64,000 nucleotides of DNA from Centrapalus pauciflorus (taxonomy: Eukaryota > Streptophyta > Magnoliopsida > Asterales > Asteraceae): contig JAANYP010004843.1 in NCBI GenBank assembly GCA_020465985.1, positions 529,733 to 593,732 of the forward strand, written 5' to 3'. Below are positions 1-10,886 of this stretch, piece by piece. Each line of letters starts with the position of its first letter. Positions within the stretch are counted from its first letter, which is position 1. Both the position numbers and the translations under genes were made by a program. Below the pieces are notes generated by a model that saw nothing but the letters and a program-made list of their open reading frames with translations, did not search any database and was not told the origin of the DNA.

Positions 1-2679
1 GCTAACCATGATTTGATTTCAGGGTCATCAACAGTTTTACTTGGCTGCAACTCCTGAAGAGTATGAGATGTTACACGGTCAGACCCATTTGGCATCAGTA
101 GAACCGTGAATTTGATATGTGCAACAAAATCACCTGCACCACATATGACACGTGTAATTAATGATTAGTGAAGGTAATACCAAACAAAAAAAAACTGAAG
201 CACAAAAGAGAGTTAATTGCTACCAGGCTTTTCGTGAAGGACCGGGTACGGCTGCAAAAGCTCATGATTAACACATTCCACCAATCCTAGCCGAGCACGT
301 TTCTCTTCCAAAGCCCTGTCACCAACACACAATTTTGATTGTTAATATTCTATGACAAAGGAATGTAGATAAAAAAAATTTAAGATGGATGAGAACATAC
401 CTAGCTGAGAATGGCATAATTGGAAATTTTTGATTGATCTCACTGAATATAAACCGAGATGCTTTCATTTTCAAGTGATAGTTCTTGTCAACTGCTCTTT
501 TATAAATTGTTGTTTGTTTCTCATCCAACAATTTTGGCTGCAAAACCATCAAGAAACCATTACACCTCACATGGGCTATGCAATGCAATGCAATGCAACA
601 AAAACAAATTCCTTAAAGTCAAATCAGTACTCACTTTGCCATCTCCTGTGCTCGTGACTATATCAATTGCGTATACTTCATTCTCCTCAAACTCAGCATC
701 ATCAACTCTGGTTTCAGGATTGGAGACACTCAATACAACTTTGTTACCATCAATGACAAATTGTTTCAGTTGATGACTAAGAACACCTTCAACAATTTTG
801 CAGTCGTATGCAGCAGCAACCTTTTGAATAGCTTCTGTCACATCTTGATTCTGGAACAACAAAAAATGTGGATTGTTGATACAGAAGCAAACTCACAGAT
901 CGATAACAACAATTTACAAGACCAAAGATGCACAAAAATTTATAGCTGAACCGACAGATCAAATGCAAACACTAATTAATTATGCACAAAAAAATCCATC
1001 ATAGTAACTATGACAAAAGTAACACATAGTGTTCTCCCACAGCTTTTGACAAGAATTCATCATCCAGAAACAAGTTGTGTCAATCAAGATGTTTATAAAT
1101 GTATTAAATGACAGTAGATGTTGAAAACCAGACAGGATGTTTCAACATTACTAGTGAAGGTTCCACAACTAGATTTATTTCAGATAGGCATTAACAAAAA
1201 AAATGAAGCATGATTTTTCTATCAGTGTAACTATGACAAATTCCAAGCATCATAGGAGGTAACTCCATAGCCTATGTTTAGCATCATCATTTAGAAAAAT
1301 CATGTTCGAAATCACCAAACAGGCATTATCAACAAAATATTAACATGGCAAATGTGCATATGTTGGGCCATGATAAAGACATCAAAGTCCAAGGACACGA
1401 GCAAGATTTTTCTATCAGTGTAACTATGACAAATACAGGCATCATAGGAAGTAACTCCATAGCCTCTATGTATAACATCATTTAGAAAAATCATGTTCAA
1501 AATCACCCAAAAACAATTATCAACAAAATAATAACATAGCAAATGTGTATCCAGTGGCCATTAATTACTCTGCATACAGAGAAAACATCACATAATGCAA
1601 ACTGAGATTCGTATTATAGTCTAAGGGCTAATAATATGAAATAATTTGAAACTGGTGGTATACCAGTAGAATACCCATCTAAAAGTATAGGCGCCAAGTG
1701 GCACCAGTAGAATACACATCTAAAATTATAGGCTCACAATGGGCACCAGTAGAATACACATCTAAAAATATAGGCTCACAAGGGGCACGGTCAACCAACT
1801 GAGTGGATGAATGTAAAGAAAATCCTTGATCAAGCCAGAATTGATATAGGCAACAGGGAAAAAGAGGAAACCAAGAAGCAAGTGATCACCTCGGCAAAGT
1901 TGCCTAATCTAAAACTCCCAGTAACAATATGCATTCAAATTCAACATGGTTAAACGCAAATATCAAGGTGGAGTCACTAAAAGTATAGGCTCACAAGTGG
2001 CACCAGTAGAATACACCTAAAATTATAGGCTCACAATGGGCACCAGTAGAATACACATCTAAAAATATAGGCCCACAAGGGGCACGATCAACCAACTGAG
2101 TGGATGAATGTAAAGGAAACCCTTGATCAAGCCAGAATTGATATAGGCAACAGGGAAAAAGAGGAAACCAAGAAGCAAGTGATCACCTCGGCAAAGTTGC
2201 CTAATCTAAAACTCCCAGTAACAATATACATTCAAATTCAACATGATTAAACACAAATATCAAGGTGGAGTCACTATTGAAAACAGTAGAAACGGATAAA
2301 TTGTCTTGTCTAGAAGTTTAAACAGCATCCAACACTTATCGCTGTTGCAAAACTATGTAGGTACAATAAAATTGAAGTGACACTAATCGTGATAACTTAT
2401 CAACAGAATTCATTACAACTTTTGCCAAAAAATATGTAGGCTCACAAGGCTCATGGACAACCAATAGAAAAGATGCACATGAATATACCCAAGGTTAAAC
2501 CACATCTTTCTCGGCAACAGGGAAAAAGAGGAAATCAATATGCAAGTGATCACCTCGGCAAAGTTGCCTTGACAAAATTAAATATATTTTTATAATGGTC
2601 ATTCATGATTCATGTAATTCCTAGTAAATATATAATAACAAAGAACAAGCAAAACCAAAAGCCTTCATCTCTTGCACAA

Positions 2680-2731
<52 letters not shown>

Positions 2732-4357
2732 AAACCAAACACAATAATGATCTTATTTTTTGAAAACTTCTCCGTAGCTTGTTGCAAAAAAAAAAAAATC
2801 AACTTCACTATATCAACCGGATACTTCTTCATTTTAAGGTTATACAAGTACCGTCAACAGCAATGCTCTTCTAAGAAGCAGATGCTGAAAGAATACAAAT
2901 CCAAAAATTTCATTTTGTCACTGGTGCCTAATCCATTTATGTTGTAAAAACCTTAATTTAAATTAACAATTGCAGTTAACGAGCATCTGATACTATTTTA
3001 TAAAGAAAAAGACAACAAAAAAGGAATCTCAATACCTTCTTTCCAGGCTTCACAAGCCGTAATGCAACCTCAGCAGCAGTATTTGCGGCTGCAATAGCAT
3101 CAGCTGCTCTACCCGTTACAGGCCCTTGCTGAAGGACATGTGTGTGCCCCACCACAGCAATGAAACCATCTATATGACACCCCATATCACTGAAATCATC
3201 CATACCAATCAATCATTTACTCACCAAAAAAATTCTTTTAAGCACACAAAACTAGGATGTTAAGCACAAAAATTCTTACATTTTCAAAATGTCACCTTCT
3301 TCCAATACCGTCTCATCACTGGCAAGGGGAGAATAATGACAAACAGTGTTGTTCACAGACAAACATGTGGGAAATGCAACACCCCTTTCAATCTTCTTCT
3401 TGACATTCTTGTACATACTCCCAGTTTGGCTGTACTTGAAAACAGACATCACGCATGAGGCATGACAACCCACCATAACAATACGCTTCTGCATATATAA
3501 ATGAGATAGATAAAGAAAATACTTACTCTCTGATGTATGAATCTCCCTTCTCACAAATATCAACAACCTTGGCTTTGGGCTTGCATTCTGACAATACCAA
3601 CTGCAAGGCCTCTGTACAGTTGAAAATTTAAAATGACTACCATGACCGAAGTATGTCACCATAACATAAAAAATTAATCTTTATGGAGAAGCGAAAAAAA
3701 CACACTCAAATTATTACTTACGTAGTCACAAAAATTTGTATTTCTTTTAAGCACGGAAAGAAAAAAAGAAAAGTAAGTTTTTATTCCCCAAGTATACTTA
3801 CGTAAACGTACAAGTTAGTAACGGGCAATAGACAATGGTACTTTTCATTTGCTTCACCTTTCTTCACCACATACAGTAAATAAACAAAAGTGAGAATCTT
3901 TTACTTGCAGAGTAATTTCCTATTTATGAAACTATACTGAAAAAGATTTTCTGTCATATTCCATGTATGCTACAACCGAAACGAACACCAAGAATTATGC
4001 ACTCGAAAATAGATTCTTTTGACAAGCCAATTTGATAATTAATTGGGATAAAAAACGCCTAAAACAAAAAAAAATGCTGAAAACATAAATAGCTGCAAAC
4101 ATAAGGATTCCCCAACCCTTGAAAAATTTTAAATCTGCAAGCTATGTATTCAAAATAGCTGAAACATATCAATGTTTACGTATAATTAAACACAACCGAT
4201 GGATTAATCTCAATGCGTTAATCCACATGAACACAAACAATGAAAAAGAAGAAGAGTATTAACTGTTAACAATCTCGGCTGCCGATTTGTATTTGGTTAC
4301 AACTTCAGGGGAGGAAAGATCCAGCTCCTTCTCTTCTCCTCTTTCGTCGTCCGACAT
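1..4357 (-). CDS. EBP1: EBP1 / proliferation-associated 2G4-like protein (3' partial)
   Basis: The product is an ERBB3-binding-protein-1 homologue, a catalytically inactive member of the M24 methionine aminopeptidase fold. Plant EBP1 is known to bind RNA and ribosomal precursors and to promote growth. The exons I can model, all GT-AG, are 4264-4357, 3527-3611, 3280-3429, 3036-3189, 635-850, 401-537, 224-315 and 1-133. Together they give about 353 in-frame codons. The protein starts MSDDERGEEKELDLSSPEVV and contains DMGCHIDGFIAVVGHTHV, DVTEAIQKVAAAYDCK and MKASRFIFSEI blocks, which are typical of the family. The lysine-rich C-terminus, roughly 40 residues, lies outside the window. The start is the only ATG giving the conserved N-terminus. 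Intron 4 (851-3035) is unusually long and holds tandem duplications and a 47-nt A run. A possible 5'-UTR intron lies at about 4371-4466. I am confident of the family and slightly less so of single splice sites. Confidence 0.93.
1209..1506. repeat. Duplicated segment in EBP1 intron 4 (unit about 195 bp)
   Basis: A stretch of about 105 bp beginning GATTTTTCTATCAGTGTAAC at about 1211 recurs at about 1406. The copies share the order of TATGACAAAT, GCATCATAGGA, GTAACTCCATAGCC and TTTAGAAAAATCATGTT. The copies differ by scattered substitutions, so the duplication is not recent. It lies wholly within an intron. Confidence 0.8.
1680..2580. repeat. Tandem duplication of about 297 bp plus a degenerate third copy in EBP1 intron 4
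   Basis: GGGCACCAGTAGAATACACA occurs at 1741 and again at 2038, and the following about 240 bp match almost base for base. The shared text includes CAACAGGGAAAAAGAGGAAA and GTGATCACCTCGGCAAAGTT. The first unit starts near 1680 and the second near 1979. A shorter, diverged third copy of the CAACAGGGAAAAAGAGGAAA to AAGTTGCCT part lies at about 2515-2570. Inside each unit is a smaller repeat built on CACCAGTAGAATACAC and TATAGGCTCACAA. The high identity of the first two units suggests recent unequal exchange. Confidence 0.85.
2683..2729. repeat. 47-nt A homopolymer in EBP1 intron 4
   Basis: The run is 47 consecutive A on the plus strand, a T run in the sense of the EBP1 transcript. It could be an old retroposon tail or simple slippage. 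I see no convincing element body or target duplication next to it. Its exact length is prone to sequencing error. Confidence 0.8.
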
Positions 4358-4500
4358 GTTTCCTCAGACTACAATTAACATCAGGAAAAGAAATCAAGAA
4401 AATAGAAACAAACACAATATGTGAAGTTGGGGACGAGTATCGAATTTTGGAGGAAGAATGCTTACAACGAATCAGCAAGCAATCAAAAGATCAAGGAGTG

Positions 4501-4630
4501 ATTAGGGTTTAAAGAAAGGAAAATTGGTAGTGAGAGTGTATGTGGAGCTGCTAGGGTTTGGAGGTCGGCGGTGCTTCTACGTTTATATAGAAGTTGGTAG
4601 GTAGTCTTCGGTGTTTGATATTAGGGTTTC
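4501..4630 (-). promoter_or_regulatory. Putative EBP1 promoter with TATA box and telo-box motifs
   Basis: On the minus strand a CTATATAAAC TATA-like box occupies 4581-4590, about 225 bp upstream of the EBP1 start codon. Three AAACCCTA-type motifs surround it, at 4501-4510, 4551-4560 and 4620-4630. In plants the telo-box AAACCCTAA is a known promoter element of ribosomal-protein and translation genes, which suits EBP1. The two motifs at 4501 and 4551 may lie in the 5' UTR. The role is inferred from position and motif only. Confidence 0.5.
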
Positions 4631-4639
4631 CACACATAA

Positions 4640-5372
4640 AAATATCACATGGTTGTTCTTCCGTAATGACCAAAAAATGAAACCGTTTTCTTCTTTAAAC
4701 CGTCGTTTCTTCATTTTTAAGTTTAAACTTTTGATTGCTAAAAATAAGTTTCTGTTAAATTAAAAAAGTAAGTTTTAAATGTGAAAATTATGATGTAAAT
4801 TAGCCGAGCTACTCATAATGTATTTGAACTCAACTCTCTAAAAGCTCGAAAAAAACTGGAATTAAACGAGCTTGAATCATGCTCGAAACTAAATATGAGC
4901 TCATTAAATAAACGAGCTCAAGCTTGAGCCCGAGCTTCACAAATCGGGCTCATGTTGTTAAACGAGTCCATATATAAATATATATTATTTAATTTATAAA
5001 TAAGGTTTACTATTTAAAAAACCAACATGTTTTCATTTTTTGTGATTTAGTCTCTCGTGTTATTTTTTCCTAAGAAAATTATTAAGTTATTGGTTTCAAT
5101 ACGGTTTTTGAAAAAGTTTTGATTTTTTTTTTCATAATCAACTCTAACTTTTTCCACACAAAAAACTAACATGTTTTCACTATTTTTCTTCGAAAAGTCC
5201 ACAAACTTGAAGACTTTTTTAAAAAATTAAAAAATCCCAAAAATCATAAACAGATATATAACTTAAGAATTTTATTGTTAAAAAATAACACGGATGGACT
5301 AAACCGTAAAAACGTAAAAAACATATTGGTTTTTTTATATATTAAACCCTTATAAATATATGATATATAGAT

Positions 5373-5375
<3 letters not shown>
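4640..5375. other. Intergenic, with left half of an interrupted CGAGCTC-rich repeat
   Basis: There is no credible coding sequence here. About 4802-4985 is rich in GAGCTC, AAACGAGCT and GCTCGA words. It ends in TTAAACGAGTCCATATATA, after which AT-rich sequence and the TA-embedded elements follow. Similar sequence resumes at about 6900, so this looks like one side of an older repeat split by later insertions. Confidence 0.45.

Positions 5376-5458
<83 letters not shown>
5376..5458. repeat. (TA)n microsatellite, left border of element A copy 1
   Basis: This is a nearly pure TA run of about 80 bp that directly abuts the inverted-repeat element starting at 5459. Apparent Tyr-Ile repeat ORFs across it are translation artefacts. 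Confidence 0.95.
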
Positions 5459-5460
<2 letters not shown>

Positions 5461-5823
5461 GGTGAGTTCAATGGAAAACCACTATGCACCTATTAACCGT
5501 GGAAACCTACGCATACTGTCCGATTTGATGCATTTCATGAAAAACGTGGAGGCATGATCGTAAATAAAGTGATGCATCACGCTAGATTTTGATGCATCAC
5601 GCGGGAAATTAGATGCATCACGCGGGATTTTGATGCATCATGCGGGAAATTTGATGCATTTGTGGTGGTGCAGTGCGATTTTCACAAGTTTTCAGGTGCA
5701 TTATGCAGAAAGACGGTGCATCACGCGGGAATTCGATGCATCACGTGGGAATTGTGATGCATTTGTGGTGGTGTATGGAGGTTTTCCAAGGTTTTCCGAT
5801 GCATGTTGGTTTTCCATTGAACC

Positions 5824-5825
<2 letters not shown>
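5459..5825 (+). mobile_element. Microsatellite-embedded MITE, family A, copy 1
   Basis: The element is about 367 bp. Its ends are inverted repeats: the left end reads GTTCAATGGAAAACCACTAT and the right end reads TGGTTTTCCATTGAAC. The interior is a degenerate tandem array of the roughly 18-20 bp unit TTTGATGCATCACGCGGGA, with extra units compared with the two 268-bp copies at 6621-6888 and 23091-23358. It has no coding capacity. It is bounded directly by (TA)n on both sides, so no separate target duplication can be read. The design resembles the Micron MITEs of rice, which sit in TA microsatellites. I do not claim sequence homology to them. Confidence 0.8.

Positions 5826-5907
<82 letters not shown>
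5826..5907. repeat. (TA)n microsatellite between elements A and B
   Basis: This pure TA run of about 82 bp separates family A copy 1 from the unrelated element B, and both elements end exactly at it. Confidence 0.95.
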
Positions 5908-5910
<3 letters not shown>

Positions 5911-6520
5911 GGTTCGATTGAGAACTTTTGTGCATCGAGGCACCATTGAGAACTTTTGTGCATCGGACTATCTACCAATGGTGCACAAAGTGCATTTATG
6001 GAATATTAAATGTATTGAAATTATTTTTGAATTTAAATGTTTTTAAGATAATTAATAGTTAAATTTGGTATGAAAATCACCATTAACATCTTTCCTAAAA
6101 TCACTCCCTCTTTCTCTCTTTCTTTCCTCTCTCTTAGCCCCCTTTTGATTTTGGAAGAGATGAACGATATGCATGATTTATGTTTGTATGAACGATTCAT
6201 GTTTGTATTTTGATATATTTTGATTTTGAAAGAGATGAACGATATGCATGATTTATTTTTGGAAGAGATGAACGATATGCATGTATTTTGATGTATTTTG
6301 AATAGAATTATTTTGTTAATTTTGGAAGTGTAATAATTAAATAAGGATTGCATAATTCCTGTTTTACCCCTCCACGAAATTCATTATGTGCACTTTATGC
6401 ATAAAACTTTCTATTTAATTACCCTTTTGTCATTTGATCTAACACACACATTCTTTTCATCCAATGGCCAGTGGAGGTTCTTTTGTGCCTCGATGCACAA
6501 AAGTTCTCAATGGAACCTCC
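5908..6520 (+). mobile_element. Microsatellite-embedded inverted-repeat element B
   Basis: The element is about 613 bp. Its left end contains ATTGAGAACTTTTGTGCATC followed by GAGGCAC. Its right end is the inverse, GTGCCTCGATGCACAAAAG followed by TTCTCAATGGAACC, giving terminal inverted repeats of over 30 bp. The left repeat is partly duplicated. Three copies of GAAGAGATGAACGATATGCA or close variants lie at about 6155-6275. It is bordered by (TA)n on the left and (TG)n(TA)n on the right. There is no coding capacity. Its sequence is distinct from family A apart from the shared ATTGA..TCAAT edge word. Confidence 0.7.
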
Positions 6521-6523
6521 TTC

Positions 6524-6563
<40 letters not shown>

Positions 6564-6589
6564 GTATAGAAACTAATTAAAAATTATTA

Positions 6590-6621
<32 letters not shown>
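6524..6621. repeat. (TG)n/(TA)n microsatellites between element B and family A copy 2
   Basis: Two TG runs pass into TA runs (about 6524-6563 and 6591-6621). They are separated by a short AT-rich spacer of about 27 bp. Confidence 0.9.
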
Positions 6622-6888
6622 GGAAGGTTCAATGGAAAACCATCATGCACCTGAAAACTTATGAAAACCGCACTGCACCACCACAAATGCATCAAATTCC
6701 CTACGTGATGCATTGAAATCCCACGTGATGCATCAAATATCCCGCGTGATGCATCAAAATCCTACGTGATGCATCACCTTATTTACGATCATGTTACCGC
6801 TTTTTTCATGAAATGCACCAAATCGGACGTTATGCGTATGTTTCCATAGTTTTCACGTGCATAGTGGTTTTCCATTGAATCCACCCCT
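6621..6888 (-). mobile_element. Microsatellite-embedded MITE, family A, copy 2 (inverted)
   Basis: This copy is 268 bp, in inverse orientation to copy 1. It starts GGTTCAATGGAAAACCATCA and ends TGGTTTTCCATTGAAT. The interior carries the complement of the GATGCATCACGCGGGA repeat (for example CCCACGTGATGCATCAAAT). It is flanked on the left by TG/TA repeat and on the right by a short TATATATATA tract, followed by the second half of the CGAGCTC-rich repeat. Confidence 0.8.
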
Positions 6889-6899
6889 ATATATATATA

Positions 6900-8676
6900 A
6901 TAAACGAGTCAAACATAAGCCGAGCTCGCTTGTAAAATTACGAATCGAGCTCGAGCTCAAACCTAATACTTTTAAATGAGTCGGACTCAAGATGGGTTGT
7001 GACTCAGCTCTACTTGTTTTACTCATTTAGTGAAAATCATTTCAGTTACTTTTAAAAAAAAAGTTTGAGCTTTTAATTAAATTAGTAAACTTCATACACA
7101 TCCTTGTAAACTATATTATGCACATATTATTGTAAAATTTTCTTATTATGTTATATCATTCAAAACTTTTAAAATTTTCATACGTATCAAATATCTAATT
7201 TGTTACTATTATAAAATCATTTAAAAATTCAAACCATTTTTTTAATTCTTTCATTTATTAAATTCATACCAGTTTGTAGTAAAATAACTGGTTTCACAAC
7301 CAAACTCATTCCTAATTAAACATTCATAATAAATACTAAATAGAACGAATTTAAACCCCTCACTTGTTTTATTTATACGCTTTAGTTTTTTTTGGCTAAT
7401 CAATCAAATTTACTTTTTATAAAGTTGGATTACTATTTAATACGTTTTTTTTTTGTATTTATGTAAAAAAATTAATAACGATAAGTTGAGTGTCAAATGT
7501 GTAGCTATAGTCATACAGTATGTGTAGCATTGAACGTAAGAGATTGATCGTTTTTTGACTTGTGGTTCAGTAGACAGATGAAGTTATTTTGAGTTTAGAA
7601 CGGGTACTTTAGGGATTTATTAAATTGGAGGATTAAAAATATAATGTATTAAATTTTAATGATTTAATCATAATTAATTAGATAATTGGACATACATGAG
7701 AGTTTTTAAAAATTAAAAGGATGTAAGCATAATAAAAAAGTTTACAAAAATATATATATGTAATAATAAAGTTTACAATGACATATATGAAATTCTCTCT
7801 AAATGAATAAAAAAAATTTTAAATCATTTTAATAATTATAAAGTACGACTACTAGTTAATATCAAAGTTAATAATTAATCCTATTAATATGTCATGTTTT
7901 TTAGTGAAAAAGATGACTCATTAAGATTAATTGATTATCATCCATTAAGTAATTTGCGTTATCACACATTCTTTCTCAATAAGTATTCACTGTTTCTCTC
8001 TTTGTTTTCTTTATCTCCCAAAGAATTCTCACGAAAAAAATTAAAATCAAGTCAAGAAATTTGCTAGAATTGTTCGTGCAAATGTTCCTAAACAAGTATC
8101 CGAAGACAATTCAAGGTAAAATTTAGTTAAAATCGAAGATTATGATAAGATGAAGTCTACGACTTTGTTCTTCATAAAGCCGATTATACAAAATTTGGCA
8201 TAAAATGCTTATATAAACATCAAAAATGTGTTAGAAGCTAAAACAACATTAGACAAAATCAACAAAAAATCATAAAACTACAACTATGAATTTTGGATCT
8301 AAGTAGCATCAGAAGTTCGGATCATCACTTTATGGAATTTGCTTATTATAAAATTCTCCATTAAAATTTCTTATTACAATAACATACTTTTATTATTTGT
8401 TTATCAGCATATAGCATTTACAAAAAGTTACTTTATAATGATAAGAGTCAATTACATATATGGTTTGGGAAATTTTGTTTACATCTCATATTCTCATTCC
8501 TAGTGATTTTATGTGCATTTCTCCATGTGATGCTTTTTTAATATTTTAATATTTTTTGAATTATAATTGATTAATACGATTGATATGGAGAGAATATATA
8601 GTTTGTAAAAGCCTAAAAGGAGGATGCAAATAGCAACTTTTTTAGTTTTTATGATTTGGTCAAAATATCAATTTTA
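6900..8676. other. Intergenic, no gene seen
   Basis: About 6900-7015 continues the interrupted repeat seen at 4802-4985 (AATAAACGAGTC, GAGCTCGAGCTC). The rest is AT-rich with no supported ORF, RNA gene or delimitable element. Confidence 0.5.
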
Positions 8677-8909
8677 GGGTGTGTTCCATAACCTCATTCA
8701 TGGGAGGAAAGGAATGGAAACTTAAGCATATCTCATCAAATTTGTGTTCCTTAAACTTTTATAGGAAGGAAAGGAAGGGAAATTCTTTAAATTTTGGCAT
8801 AAAAACCTTCCATCCAAATATGGGAAGAAAAGGAAAGAAATGTTAACAAGTCTCTCCATTCTTTTCTTTTCCTTGCTATCTTTTCCATTCTTTGTTTTGG
8901 AACACACCA
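8677..8909. mobile_element. Tourist-like MITE
   Basis: This 233-bp element has ends GGGTGTGTTCCA and TGGAACACACCA as inverted repeats, flanked by TTA on both sides (8674-8676 and 8910-8912). A 3-bp TTA duplication with a GG(T/G)GTGTT end is the signature of PIF/Harbinger-type Tourist MITEs. The interior is purine-rich with no coding capacity. Confidence 0.7.
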
Positions 8910-8912
8910 TTA

Positions 8913-9990
8913 GTCCCTAAAAGAATAGTTCTTTACTATACCGACAAGCCCGGTAAACTTTTGTCCCTTAACTTGGTTTAATCATAGTAAATTTTTAAAT
9001 ATGATGATTACAACATTGTGAAAATGCAGGCATATAATCCTTAAAAAAAATCCACATTTGTATTCATTTCAACATTTTTTAATAACTTGACTGAGTAATT
9101 TATTAATGCATTATATATTTATGGTACTTGATTGAATTCTTCGGGCATGTTCCACCATACATAAACCTCATGCCAATTGCCGCCACAATTAACTACCCCT
9201 GTCGCCACCACATGATTTTCTACAATTTTAGACCGTGAATTAAGATGAATATAACCGATTCTAATCCATCGATGTTTCACTTTGTTGGTCCATCTTGATC
9301 ATTACACTTCTATAAAATTTTATTTTTTATTTTGATATTTATATTTTTCTAATATTAAATATCATTTTGACTATTCAATTTTCAGATTTGTTTCATTTAG
9401 TTACTAAGCTATTTTTTATCACGATTTGACAACTAAACTTTAGTTTACTGTTTTACTTTAAGAAAAAATGAATCAAATTAATGGCTACATAGATATAAAA
9501 TATGATACATTAGTGGTCAAATTAAGAAAAATTTTAGTGGATAAATTGGTAAAAAAAAAAATGTTTAGTGGTTACATATGTTATACAAAAAGTAGTTTAG
9601 TTGCTACATCTAGGAAAAAAAATAATTTAATGACAAAACCAGAAAAAATTTAAAAGTTGAATGGGTCAAAATGGTATTTAACTTTTTTTTTTTTTTTAAA
9701 TCCATCAACATATTTTATATTTAGTTATTTACATGTTTACATTTTATGTTTAGATGTGAGAAAGTAGTTACACAAATAATAAGCTAGCAAGACTTAATAA
9801 TGAGAATTTGTGAAATCTAAACAACACAGACCCTGTCCATATTTAAGAAGAACCTAACCACATACATAACCTAGTAGCCTTTATAACCTTGTATCAGCAT
9901 CAATATATATACACAAATATATGAATTAATACACTCATTACAGACCACAATTTCTCGCCTTTATGCAAAAATATTGAAACAATTGCTTTG
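8913..9990. other. Intergenic, no gene seen
   Basis: The stretch is AT-rich with short homopolymers. The one ORF here (61 codons on the plus strand at 9468) has no recognisable features. Confidence 0.4.
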
Positions 9991-9994
9991 TTTG

Positions 9995-10140
9995 GAACCC
10001 GGCCGTAAAATATGACGCCCTCATGAAACACAAATTGTTCCGGCTTCCGAATAAACCAGCAAGTACAAGATATAAAAGATCATATGTTGGTGTGATTAAC
10101 AGTCATACTACTATGTTATTTCTGTCTCTAAGGTTATGTC
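9995..10140 (-). pseudogene. Truncated wall-associated kinase (WAK) extracellular-domain fragment
   Basis: The plus-strand text CAAGTACAAGATATAAAAGA and the following CATATGTTGGTGTGATTAAC align with AAGTACAAGGATCGAAAGAC and CAGATGTTGGTGTGGTTGGA inside exon 1 of the intact WAK gene at about 13036-13085. The resemblance covers about 145 bp of the ectodomain exon and then stops. It has several indels and no kinase or EGF exon is found nearby, so this is a decayed paralogue. A W-box-containing segment at 10530-10690, which is also duplicated upstream of the intact gene, probably belonged to its promoter. Confidence 0.65.
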
Positions 10141-10529
10141 CTATGGCATGTGTATGCTATAGTTTTCATGGTTTGTTGTGTGGGTTATGTACGAATATGA
10201 TACAATTTTCTCAATACACAAATTGTTGGTATTCATCGGTTTCTTTCCTTGGTGTTGGACTATTGGCTCTTCGAGTTTAAAATTTATTAACACCAACCAG
10301 TAATCAGACACAACCAACTTTTTATATAACCAAATCAAACATAAAACAAAAGAACAAAATTAAAATTTGTTTTAATTTGCAAGTAAAAATAAAATTCAAG
10401 TTATACATAAAATAATTATCATGAATTATTATTGCATCAATGCAAAATCCTGACTCCATGAGCACTGAAGATGGTTTTCCAATTTGTACACAAGAGTCAA
10501 GAACATCATCATACATCAAATTGAATTCT

Positions 10530-10690
10530 GGAAGCTCAATACAAAAACAAATTATAAGTAATAAACCAAAATCCACAAGATTCCCATTTGAATTTTATAT
10601 CCCCGTTGACTAAATATTTTAGCAAGTCAATGCCCGCACGATATGTAGCAATCAAGAGTAGAAATAGTTGACTTTGGTAATGTGTACATC
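10530..10690 (-). promoter_or_regulatory. W-box-bearing segment duplicated at 16015-16225
   Basis: GGAAGCTCAAT, CCGTTGACTAAA, AAGTCAATG, AGCAATCA and AGTTGACTTTGG appear in the same order and with similar spacing at 16017-16210. TTGACT is the core of the WRKY W-box, common in defence-responsive WAK promoters. It lies upstream, in minus-strand sense, of the WAK fragment at 9995-10140. The promoter role is inference. Confidence 0.45.
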
Positions 10691-10886
10691 TTTTAGCCTA
10701 GATGTTTATATTCCTATAAAAATTAGAGTGGAAGAAAAATCTAATAAAAAGTTTTGTACGTTTAGGTCCCTCTAATTTTCATAAATTGTCATTTGCGCCA
10801 TTCATTAAGAAAATTTTTCAAACGTTTAGGCAACCTAAGCTTTATTTTAATACCTGTTTCAATTCTCATTACAGCGTTGGTTCGTA

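Noticed and set aside
5244..6046. Overlapping ORFs made of long Tyr-Ile repeats
   Set aside because: They are translations of TA microsatellites in both strands and several frames, with no conserved sequence outside.
5459..6888. CRISPR-like array from regularly spaced GATGCATCACG repeats
   Set aside because: Spacing is head-to-tail with no unique spacers, the genome is eukaryotic, and the repeats lie inside an inverted-repeat element.
10322..10576. Minus ORF containing ELPEFNLMYDDVLDS
   Set aside because: Looks superficially protein-like, but I recognise no family and it overlaps the duplicated W-box segment, so coding is not supported.
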